Part shown: piece after piece, positions 7,221 through 15,700 of the stretch | Layout: each line of letters opens with the position of its first letter | Numbering within the stretch: position 1 is the first letter of the stretch | From: JAADDG01 sp964450755 | GTDB lineage: Bacteria > Campylobacterota > Campylobacteria > Campylobacterales > JAADDG01 | Assembly: GCA_964450755.1 (NCBI GenBank) | Contig: CAYVDJ010000008.1 | Span: 1-22,884 of the forward strand | Length of the DNA stretch: 22,884 nt | Direction: 5' to 3' | Program-made: the position numbers and the translations under genes | The notes under the pieces: model-generated | Told to the model about the DNA's origin: nothing | What the model saw: the letters and a program-made list of their open reading frames with translations, nothing else | Databases searched by the model: none

Positions 7221-8588
7221 ATGATAGATTTTGAAAAATTTTCCAAATACTCAAAGCCGGGACCAAGATACACGAGTTATCCCACGGCAGTGGAGTTTAA
7301 TGAAAAATTTGACTCCGATATCTATATGCAGGAGTTAAAAGCCCAAGAATCAGACAAACCTTTGTCTTTGTATTTTCATCTTCCTTTTTGCAGAAGCGCC
7401 TGTTACTTTTGCGGCTGTAATGTGGTTTATACCTCAAAAGAGGAGAAGAAAGATCGCTATTTGGATTATCTTGAAAAAGAGATGAATATTTTAAGTAAAT
7501 TTATCGATAAAAACAGAGAAGTGATCCAGCTTCATTTTGGAGGGGGAACTCCTACATTTTTCAGCAATGATCAGATAAAAAGAGTGATAGAGCTTATAAA
7601 TTCCCACTTTCCGAATTTCTCCGAAGATGCTGAGGTAAGCTGTGAGATAGATCCGAGGTTTTTGACAAAAGAGCAGATGAGATTGATGACTGATAACCGT
7701 TTTAACCGTATCAGCTTTGGTGTTCAGGATTTTGAACCCAAAGTTCAGGAAGCCGTTCACAGGATACAATCTTTTGAAGTAACCAAAAATGCGGTAGATA
7801 TGGCAAGAGAGATGGGAGTAAAATCTGTCAATATCGATCTGATATACGGTCTGCCGTTTCAGACTCTTGAGAGTTTCAAAAGAACTCTTGATCTTGTTTT
7901 AAAACTAAATCCCGATCGTCTGGCTGTTTTTAACTATGCCCATGTTCCGTGGATGAAAAAGACAATGAGAAAGATAGATGAAACAACCCTCCCTCACCCT
8001 TCCGTGAAACTTGAAATATTAAAATATACGATAGATTTTTTCACTTCAAACGGTTACAATATGATAGGAATGGATCATTTTGCAAAACCTGATGATGAGC
8101 TTTTTCAGGCGATAAAAAAGGGTGAACTTCACAGAAACTTTCAGGGCTATACGACAAAGGGGGGAGCTGATCTTATCGGTATAGGACTCACAAGTATCGG
8201 TGAAGGGAAAGATTACTATGTTCAAAACTACAAAGATATGCACGAATATGAAAAAGCGATAGATGAAGAAAGAGTGCCGGTTCACAGAGGTGTAAAACTG
8301 ACAAAAGATGATCTGATAAGAAAAGCCGTCATAATGGAGATGATGAGCAATTTCAAATTAAATATCAAAAGAGTGGAAAAAGAGTTTGATATAAATTTCA
8401 AAGAGTATTTTTGTGATGCGCTTGATGCCTTGGAAGAGTTTGTAAAAGAAGACCTTGTAAAGATAAATGATGATGAGATCAAAGTAAGCCAGACAGGAAC
8501 AATGCTCATAAGAAATATCGTTATGCCTTTTGATGCCTATTTGAAAAAGATTCCCGAAAACAAAAGAATGTTTAGTAAAACGGTATAA
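7221..8588 (+). CDS. hemN: Oxygen-independent coproporphyrinogen III oxidase
   Basis: HemN is a radical SAM enzyme that decarboxylates two propionate side chains of coproporphyrinogen III to give protoporphyrinogen IX without oxygen. The 455-residue protein begins with the family-specific GPRYTSYPTAVEF (about 14-26) and has the radical SAM cluster ligands C57, C61 and C64 in FCRSACYFCGC, with the additional conserved C66, then the GGGTPTF motif and the VNIDLIYGLPFQT segment. These separate true HemN from the HemW-like relatives. The ATG is preceded by TAGGAT. It suits a microaerobic or anaerobic organism. Confidence 0.95.
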   Translation: MIDFEKFSKYSKPGPRYTSYPTAVEFNEKFDSDIYMQELKAQESDKPLSLYFHLPFCRSACYFCGCNVVYTSKEEKKDRYLDYLEKEMNILSKFIDKNREVIQLHFGGGTPTFFSNDQIKRVIELINSHFPNFSEDAEVSCEIDPRFLTKEQMRLMTDNRFNRISFGVQDFEPKVQEAVHRIQSFEVTKNAVDMAREMGVKSVNIDLIYGLPFQTLESFKRTLDLVLKLNPDRLAVFNYAHVPWMKKTMRKIDETTLPHPSVKLEILKYTIDFFTSNGYNMIGMDHFAKPDDELFQAIKKGELHRNFQGYTTKGGADLIGIGLTSIGEGKDYYVQNYKDMHEYEKAIDEERVPVHRGVKLTKDDLIRKAVIMEMMSNFKLNIKRVEKEFDINFKEYFCDALDALEEFVKEDLVKINDDEIKVSQTGTMLIRNIVMPFDAYLKKIPENKRMFSKTV

Positions 8589-8597
8589 GAGCAGTAA

Positions 8598-9887
8598 TTG
8601 AACACTCAAAAATTTGATTTTACAAAAGTAAGCGACAGTTGTATAAAATGCGGTAAATGTATTCCCGGATGCACAATTCACATGGTAAACCGTGATGAGG
8701 TAACAAGTCCGAGAGGATTTTTGGATCTTTTGGGTGCCTATAAAAGAGGTGAGTTGGAGCTTGACAAAAGAGCCAAAGATATTTTTGAAAGCTGCTTTTT
8801 GTGTACCCACTGTACCGAAATCTGTCCCAATGACCTTCCCGTTGATATGGTGATAGAGGAAGTTAGATACGATATTGCCAAAAAATACGGTATTGCATGG
8901 TATAAAAAGCTCTTTTTCTATCTTCTTAGAAACAGAAAAGTGATGGACTTGGCAAATAAATTAGGCTATGTTTTTCACTCCTGCGCTTTTAAAAAGGATG
9001 AAAAAAGAGGTGGGATTATCCCCAAATTCAATATGCCGATTATCAAAAAAGGAAGACTTCTGCCCTCTCTTGCCTCCAAAAGTTTTCTAAACAGTTATGA
9101 CGAAAAACTTTCGTTTGGCAAAAAAGGAAGAGTTGCCGTCTTTATCGGCTGTCTTGCCAATTATAACTATACTAGTGTCGGAGAGAGTCTGATTGAGATA
9201 TTAAAGACTTTGGAGATAGATGTTTTTATACCAAAAAAGCAAAAATGCTGTGGCGCTCCGGCATATTTTACCGGAGATTTTAAAACCGTTGAGGTTCTGG
9301 CAAAGGAAAATATAGAATATTTTGAATCTTTTATCGATGAAGTTGATGCAATCATTATCCCCGAAGCGACATGCAGTGCCATGATCAAGCATGACTGGGA
9401 AATATTTTTTAACAATCAAAATATGAAAGAGTGGGCAAAAAGGGCAAACAGACTCAATAAAAAAATTTTTATGGCAACAGAGTGGCTCTATAAATATACC
9501 GATTTAAAAGATATTTTGCAAAAAAGAGGCAAAAAAGCAGATACCCTCATCACATATCATGATCCCTGCCACGCCAAAAAGGTGCAGTCTGTTTATAAAG
9601 AGCCAAGAGAGCTTTTAAATCAAAACTATACTCTTGTTGAGATGAGTGATCCAAACCGCTGTTGCGGATTTGGCGGTGTAACAATGCAGACGGAGAAATA
9701 TCATCTTGCAAAGGCTGCCGGAGAGCCAAAAGCAAAGATGATAGAAGAGACAAAAGCAAAAACTGTATCGGCCGAATGCAGCGCCTGTCGTATGCAGATA
9801 AGCAATTCTCTTCATAATGCCAAAGTAGAAGCGGTTTTTAAAAATCCTCTGGAACTGATAGCAGAAGCACTGAAAGAGTCAGAATAG
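8598..9887 (+). CDS. Two-[4Fe-4S] CCG-domain oxidoreductase subunit (GlpC/GlcF/HdrD-like)
   Basis: The 429-residue protein has two ferredoxin-type clusters, C15-C18-C21-C25 and C66-C69-C72-C76, followed by two CCG domains. The first has C185, C217-C218 and C259; the second has C324, C355-C356, C394 and C397. This is the architecture of the electron-transfer subunits of glycerol-3-phosphate dehydrogenase (GlpC), glycolate oxidase (GlcF) and HdrD. No catalytic flavoprotein partner such as GlpA or GlcD is nearby, so the electron donor and acceptor are unknown. The start is TTG at 8598 with a weak SD; no better start keeps the first cluster. It follows hemN by 9 bp, which permits but does not prove a link to HemN electron supply. 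lgt starts immediately after its stop. Confidence 0.85.
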   Translation: MNTQKFDFTKVSDSCIKCGKCIPGCTIHMVNRDEVTSPRGFLDLLGAYKRGELELDKRAKDIFESCFLCTHCTEICPNDLPVDMVIEEVRYDIAKKYGIAWYKKLFFYLLRNRKVMDLANKLGYVFHSCAFKKDEKRGGIIPKFNMPIIKKGRLLPSLASKSFLNSYDEKLSFGKKGRVAVFIGCLANYNYTSVGESLIEILKTLEIDVFIPKKQKCCGAPAYFTGDFKTVEVLAKENIEYFESFIDEVDAIIIPEATCSAMIKHDWEIFFNNQNMKEWAKRANRLNKKIFMATEWLYKYTDLKDILQKRGKKADTLITYHDPCHAKKVQSVYKEPRELLNQNYTLVEMSDPNRCCGFGGVTMQTEKYHLAKAAGEPKAKMIEETKAKTVSAECSACRMQISNSLHNAKVEAVFKNPLELIAEALKESE

Positions 9888-10700
9888 ATGGAATATTGGA
9901 ATCACATATACGAACACTTTAACCCGATAGCTTTCGGGTTTTTGGGATTAAAAGTCCACTGGTACGGGATAATGTATGTTCTGGCCCTTTTAACCGCTTT
10001 GATGATCGCAAAACGGATAGTCAAAAAAGATCATTATCCAATCAGCGATAAAATGCTTGACAACTATTTCTTATGGGCGGAAATTGGTGTTATTTTGGGT
10101 GCGCGGATAGGATATTTTCTCTTTTACGATCCCCATCTTGATTACTATCTTCTACATCCCTGGCAGATGTTCAATCCCTTTATGGACGGTACATTTGTCG
10201 GAATACGGGGTATGAGTTATCACGGCGCAATTATCGGCTTTTTGATAGCTACATTTTTGTTTTCTTACAGACACAAGATAAACTCATGGCTTTTGCTCGA
10301 TCTTGTTGCCCTGTCCGTTCCGCTTGGATATATATTCGGAAGAATCGGGAATTTTTTAAATCAGGAGCTGATAGGAAGAGTTACTGATGTGCCATGGGGC
10401 ATTTATATAGATGGAGTTTTAAGACATCCCTCCCAACTCTATGAAGCTTTTTTAGAAGGGTTTGTTATCTTTGTTCTTCTTTATCTTTACAGAAAAAAGA
10501 AGAGATTTGACGGAGAATTGATAGCTTTGTATGCTGTTTTTTACGGTATTGCCAGATTTGCGGCGGAGTTTTTCAGAGAACCTGATTTTCAGCTTGGATT
10601 TATCTGCTGTAACTGGGTAACGATGGGGCAAATGCTCTCATTTTTTATGTTTTTGGCGGGAATACTTTTATATCTGTACCTAAAGCAGAAAAAGAGATAG
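9888..10700 (+). CDS. lgt: Prolipoprotein diacylglyceryl transferase
   Basis: Lgt transfers diacylglycerol from phosphatidylglycerol to the lipobox cysteine of prolipoproteins at the cytoplasmic membrane. The 270 residues form about seven membrane helices and contain the expected MSYHG with H112, the signature GRIGNFLNQELIGR (151-164) and HPSQLYEA (180-187). The ATG directly follows the stop of the Fe-S gene with no spacer. It is the last gene of the hemB operon, and the hairpin at 10695-10752 overlaps its stop codon. Confidence 0.96.
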   Translation: MEYWNHIYEHFNPIAFGFLGLKVHWYGIMYVLALLTALMIAKRIVKKDHYPISDKMLDNYFLWAEIGVILGARIGYFLFYDPHLDYYLLHPWQMFNPFMDGTFVGIRGMSYHGAIIGFLIATFLFSYRHKINSWLLLDLVALSVPLGYIFGRIGNFLNQELIGRVTDVPWGIYIDGVLRHPSQLYEAFLEGFVIFVLLYLYRKKKRFDGELIALYAVFYGIARFAAEFFREPDFQLGFICCNWVTMGQMLSFFMFLAGILLYLYLKQKKR

Positions 10701-10755
10701 AATAAAATGCTTTTATGTTACTTTATGTAACAAATTTGTTTTTATTCTATCTTTT
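10695..10755 (+). terminator. Nested hairpin terminator after lgt
   Basis: A perfect 13-bp stem AGATAGAATAAAA (10695-10707) / TTTTATTCTATCT (10740-10752) encloses a second 6-bp hairpin TGTTAC/GTAACA (10716-10732), and T residues follow to 10755. The left arm includes the lgt stop codon. It closes the long hemB-lgt operon and insulates it from the accessory operon downstream. The rest of the 255-bp gap to 10956 is AT-rich and shows no gene. Confidence 0.65.
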
Positions 10756-10923
10756 GAGAGCCAATTTATTTTTAATACTTCCCACTCTTTTATAAAACCA
10801 AATGAAACATTCAAACTCATAAGTAAAATTTTAATCCCCTAAATATCAAATAGTTATCCTAATTCTGAAACAAATATCAGTTTAAATCTATTAATTTATA
10901 AAATTAATTTTATTTTTAACTGT

Positions 10924-10929
10924 TATAAT
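10924..10929 (+). promoter_or_regulatory. Possible -10 box of the accessory conflict-type operon
   Basis: TATAAT lies 27 bp before the ATG at 10956, predicting a short leader of about 20 nt. The upstream 50 bp are very AT-rich with no clear -35, as is usual in this phylum. The SD AAAGG is at 10943-10947. No operator is obvious next to it. Confidence 0.5.
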
Positions 10930-10955
10930 TATGGCTGAAATGAAAGGTTATAAAA

Positions 10956-11273
10956 ATGTCAGGAAAATTTATAGAGTTGGATAACGGTTTATATATGGAA
11001 GTTGAGGCTGAAGCCGGAGAAATTGAAGCGATTTCAGGCGGTGATATGGTGGAGAGAGTTGATAAATCGATTGATGGAATCAAAGATGTTTTGATAAAAA
11101 GTATAAAACCTGTCAGTGAAACTTATCAGGAACTAAACAGACAGATGAGTGTCGAGAGAGCCGAAGTTGAACTTGCTATCGGATTTTCCGCCGAAGGAAA
11201 TATTTTTATTGCAAAAGGAAAAGGAAGTGCCAATCTGAAAGTGAAACTGGTACTCTCACCCAAAGAGAAATAG
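10956..11273 (+). CDS. Trypsin-co-occurring domain 1 (CU044_2847-like) protein
   Basis: A 105-residue soluble protein with no signal peptide. Its pattern is an N-terminal beta hairpin (FIELDNGLYMEVEAEAG), a helical stretch (about 31-63), then VERAEVELAIGFSAEGN followed by IAKGKGSANLKVKLVL, which matches my recollection of the CU044_2847 family, named trypsin-co-occurring domain 1 because it is found with trypsin-like proteases in predicted NTP-dependent conflict systems. Here it is encoded 3 bp upstream of a trypsin-like gene, exactly as the name predicts. Its molecular job is not established; an adaptor or recognition element that brings targets or partners to the protease is a reasonable guess. 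Confidence 0.8.
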   Translation: MSGKFIELDNGLYMEVEAEAGEIEAISGGDMVERVDKSIDGIKDVLIKSIKPVSETYQELNRQMSVERAEVELAIGFSAEGNIFIAKGKGSANLKVKLVLSPKEK

Positions 11274-11276
11274 AAG

Positions 11277-12770
11277 ATGAACAACTCTACTTTTTTAATT
11301 ACAAGCCAAACAAACAGAAAGTTTGGAACCGGTTTTTGTATATATAAAAACAAAAAAGGCTCTTTTATCGTTACCTGCGCCCATGTTGTGGAGGATTGCG
11401 GTAGGGATGATCTTTTGATTCACGGTAAAAAGGCGAGGCTCCTTTCAATAGGTTCAAGTGATGAACTCGATTTGGCTCTTCTTTATGCAGAGGGTTTGAA
11501 AAAAAGTACTGTTTTAAAAATAGACGGAGTTTTAACCGCCAAAGACACACCCTTTGAAATAAGCGGCTTTAAATCTTACAAAAACAATTATATGTTGGAG
11601 ACATTACAAGGAACTATTAAAAAAATTTCACAAATATATCATAACAACAATACTCTAAAAATATATGAGCTTAAAATCAATGAAGAGGATACGATAGAAA
11701 AAGGATTCAGCGGTTCTGCGGTTATCTGTAAAGAGAGTAAAAAAGTTATAGCGGTTGCAACAGATAGAAAAACTAACGGCAAATATGCCTATGCCATCCC
11801 TGTAAGGAATTTAAAAATGTTATGGGAAGAAATATCAGATGAATTGTTGACAGATGACGAAGAGGAGTTGAGAGAGGAAAAAGAGCTTCAAAAAGAGTTA
11901 AAAAAAGAGAGTTTTACACAGGATGTTTTTGACTCTCTTGATGAAAAACCTCTGTTACTCTTTTCCACCGACAGTTATAACCATACCACTCTCATTGATG
12001 CTATCGAAAATGAAGCGATAGAAATTTTTGGCAAAGAGTGTGTAATCCATATAAATTGCAGAAGACTGTTTGCAATAAAGAGCAGTAAAGAATTTTTTAA
12101 AAAGATATCTGATTTGATGGATTTTGAAAATGAGATCTCTGACTCTTATGAATTTCAGGAGGAGATTGTAAAGATTTTTGAAAATAACGATCCTTTGATC
12201 ACATTTGTTCTCATTACGGGATTTGAAAAGCTTCATGAAAATATTAGATACCTTTTTGCCGAAACACTGAGAGGTTTGCATGAAGAGTACAGCGGACTTT
12301 TCAGGTTGATTATATTCGGAGAGGAGAAACTGGTAAAATTGAAATACGGTGATAAAGATCACTCCTATTTTAATACCTTCTATGAAAAAATCATTCCTCC
12401 TCCCTCCTATTATGACTGGAAAAAAAGGTATGAGTATCTAAATGAGAATATCTATAAAGATATAGAATATTTGACGGGAGGTCATTCAAAACTTGTAGAG
12501 TTTTGTCTCAAAAACGGTGCAAAAAATGCAAAAGAGTGTAAAAAGCTTATAGAAGAATCATATCTGAAAACAGATCTTTTCAAGGGTTATCAAAAAGAGA
12601 AATTTTGCAAACTTCTAAAATCGGAGATACTGGGTGATTTTCATCCCTTTTGCGATGATGAGAATCTTTACAGACTCTATTGGGATAATCTAATCGTGGA
12701 AGAGCGGGGCAAGTTTGTCTGGAGAAGCAACTTTATAAAAGAGTTGGCAAAAAAAGTTTTAAAATGCTGA
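11277..12770 (+). CDS. Cytosolic trypsin-like serine protease fused to a degenerate ATPase-like domain
   Basis: The 497-residue protein starts with a trypsin-like domain (about 1-185) with a complete triad: H36 in VTCAHVV, D65 in ELDLALL and S145 in GFSGSAV. No signal peptide precedes it, so it should act in the cytosol, unlike DegP-type proteases. A strongly charged linker (about 183-212) follows. Residues about 222-420 read like an AAA/STAND-type ATPase core: strand LLLFS with TDSYNHTT where a P-loop should be, strand TFVLITGF where Walker B should be, and RLIIFGEEKL like a sensor-1 strand. The P-loop glycines and lysine and the Walker B acidic pair are absent, so it should not hydrolyse ATP. 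The tail (about 430-497) is helical with a wing-like end. It lies 3 bp after the co-occurring domain gene and overlaps the WD40-ATPase gene by 7 nt. The protease call is firm; the pseudo-ATPase call is inference. Confidence 0.85.
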   Translation: MNNSTFLITSQTNRKFGTGFCIYKNKKGSFIVTCAHVVEDCGRDDLLIHGKKARLLSIGSSDELDLALLYAEGLKKSTVLKIDGVLTAKDTPFEISGFKSYKNNYMLETLQGTIKKISQIYHNNNTLKIYELKINEEDTIEKGFSGSAVICKESKKVIAVATDRKTNGKYAYAIPVRNLKMLWEEISDELLTDDEEELREEKELQKELKKESFTQDVFDSLDEKPLLLFSTDSYNHTTLIDAIENEAIEIFGKECVIHINCRRLFAIKSSKEFFKKISDLMDFENEISDSYEFQEEIVKIFENNDPLITFVLITGFEKLHENIRYLFAETLRGLHEEYSGLFRLIIFGEEKLVKLKYGDKDHSYFNTFYEKIIPPPSYYDWKKRYEYLNENIYKDIEYLTGGHSKLVEFCLKNGAKNAKECKKLIEESYLKTDLFKGYQKEKFCKLLKSEILGDFHPFCDDENLYRLYWDNLIVEERGKFVWRSNFIKELAKKVLKC

Positions 12771-15700
12771 TTAGATTTTTGATATTTCCTCTTTTGGCAC
12801 TCTCTTTGTTCGCAACAGGCGTATTGCCTCCTTTGGTTAAAGATGGAGAGTTTGTAAAAAGATTTGAAAATTATACCGTTTTGGAAAACAGCAATATTAC
12901 TTCCGTGGCTGTAAGTTTTGATTCAAAATATATAGTTTCAGGTTCAAAAGACGGATATATCAGACTTTGGGATATAAAGACAAAAAAGCTTTTATATCTT
13001 TTTAAAGGGCATTTAAAAGCCGTTACTTCCGTAGCAATAAGTTATGATTCAAAATATATAGTTTCCGGTTCGAGAGATAAAACCGTAAAACTCTGGGATA
13101 TACAGACCAGAAAACTGTTATATACCTTTAAAGGTCATTCAAACGATATCACTTCCGTAGCTGTAAGCAGAGATTTGAGATATATAGTTTCCGGATCAAG
13201 AGACAGCAGTGTCAGACTTTGGGATATCAAGAGCGGGAAAGTACTCTATATCTTTAAAGGTCATAAAGATATCGTTTCATCCGTTGCCGTCAGTTTTGAT
13301 TCAAAATATATCGTTTCTGCTTCATGGGATAAAACTGTCAAAGTGTGGGAACTGAAAACAAAAAAACTTCTTTACACTTTTAAAGGTCATAAAGATATCG
13401 TTTCATCTGTTGCCCTCAGTTGTGATTCAAAATATATCATTTCGGGTTCATGGGACAAAACTGTCAAAGTATGGGAGAGAGAATCAAAAAAGCTATTAAA
13501 TACTTTTTATGATCGTGATGACATTGTTACCTCTGTTGCTGTCAGTTTGGATGATAGATATATTATCTCAGGTTCAAAAAACGGTGCTGTTAAATTGTGG
13601 GATCTAAAAAGAAAAAAGCTTATATCTCTTTTTAGAGGTCATACAAATACTGTTACTTCCGTAGCTGTAAGTTCGGATTTGAAATATATAGTTTCCGGTT
13701 CAAGAGATAAAAGTGTCAGATTGTGGGATATGAAAGCGGCGAAACAGATCTTTATTTTTAAAGGAGATACAGATAATATCTCTTCTGTAAGTATAAGTTT
13801 TGATTCAAAATATATTGTTTCTGGTTCGTGGGACGGAACTGTTAAGCTGTGGGATCTGAAAACAAAAAAGCTTATCTATATATTCAAAGGTCATACAGAT
13901 ATCGTCTCGTCTGTCGTAATAAGTCCCGATTCAAGATATATTATTTCGGCTTCATGGGACGGCAGCGTCAAACTGTGGGATTTGAAATCAAAAGAACTTA
14001 TCTATACATTCAAAGGTCATACTCTTACACTCAGCAGTATTAAAGTAAGTTTTGATTCAAAATATATCATTTCAGGTTCATGGGACGGAACTGTTAGGCT
14101 GTGGGATATAAAAAATAAAAAACTTCTTTATACTTTTAAAAATCATAAAGATATCATAACTTCGGTGGCTTTGAATTATAATTCAAGATATATGGTTTGT
14201 GGTGTGGGAGATGATATCAGGTTATGGGATATGAAAAGGAAAAGACTCCTTCATACTTTTAAAGGTCATACAAATACCGTTACATCAGTGGTAATAAGCG
14301 GCAGATATATTATTTCTGGTTCAAAAGGGGGGAGCGTCAAACTGTGGGATATGAGAAAACAGAGACTGTTATATACGCTCGGAGAGTTTCAAAGTCCCGT
14401 TACTTCAATTGATGCAAGTTTTGATGCCAAATATATTGCCTGTGCTTTTGAAGACGGAAGTATCAGACTTTGGAGTATGAAAACAAAAAAACTTCTTTAT
14501 GCTTTTAAAGCTCATAAGGATATCGTTTCATCCGTTGCTATCAGCTCTGATTCAAAATATATCATTTCAGGTTCATGGGACGGAACTGTCAAAGTGTGGG
14601 ATATCAAAGCAAAGCGGGAAATTCTCTCTTTTTTGGGAGGAGAGAGGGGAAACTGGTCGAGTTTTGACAAAAGGGAGAGTTCGATTTTGAGGGGAGATGA
14701 CGGAAGCTTTTATCATCACAAAAAAAACTTTACTCCTCTTGCTCCGCCCGACATGGCATCAAAAGACAATCTGAAAATATCATACAGGCAAAACAGTATC
14801 ACCATAGAGCAGGGTAAAACGGCAAATATCGATATTACGATAACAAACGAGGGAGATAAAGAGGCGTTTTGGATAAAACCTGTAATGGATGACAATAAAA
14901 GACTGATACTATATCCCTCTTTTGTCTATAAACTAAATCCCTCCCAAAGCCAAAATATAACTCTCAGTTTAACTTCAAATGCCGATATGGTAAATCCAAG
15001 ACCGATAGATACCAATCTCTCTTTGAGATGGATAACGGCAAACAGGAGTGAATACAAAAAAACATTTCCGGTCAGGATCAAAACTCCTCTGCTGAAACTA
15101 AAAAGAGCAGAACTTCAAAGAGATAAAAAAAGTATCAAGATAGTTTTACAAAACAGAAGTGATCAAACGATAAAAAAATTAAAACTTTATCTTTTGAAAC
15201 CTCAAAAGAGCAGTGAATTTGAACCGTTTGACATCAAACCCAATGAAACTGTCGAAAAAACTTTTTCGCTTTCAAAAAAGACAGATGCAAATAAAATCTC
15301 ATTTGAAGCCTATGAGACACAATTGCCAAATTTTGAGTGGATTTTCAAAGATCAAAAACTGGTTTATGAAAAACTGCCTCTTTTTTTGTATATTGTTTTA
15401 ATGATTCTGTTTATCGCCACAGCTGTTGCCCTTTTTTACTATAAAAGATACAAAGATCCGTTGGTTATAAAATTGTCCCAAAATCCCGAAAAGCTGTGTG
15501 AACTTTTTATAGAAGAGCTTAAAATTGTCAAAACAAAATTATCCAAAACAGGAAGATTAAAGTCTGTTCTTTTGCATAACGGCGTTGGTTCTGAGAGATT
15601 TAACAGTGCCATAGAGTTTGAAAAAGCCGATTTTAACCAAAAAGCGGCTCTTTTTGCAAAGAGGATAGATGCTAGATTCGTTCCTCTTCAGGATAATGCC

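Noticed and set aside
8598..9887. Naming the Fe-S protein glpC
   Set aside because: No glpA/glpB or other glycerol-phosphate genes are present, and GlcF, HdrD and related proteins share the same domain set, so the substrate is undetermined.
12881..14629. Regular 126-bp tandem repeat that could be taken for a satellite or repeat array
   Set aside because: The period is exactly 42 codons within one long open frame and each unit encodes a WD40 blade, so it is protein-level repetition and not CRISPR or non-coding satellite DNA.
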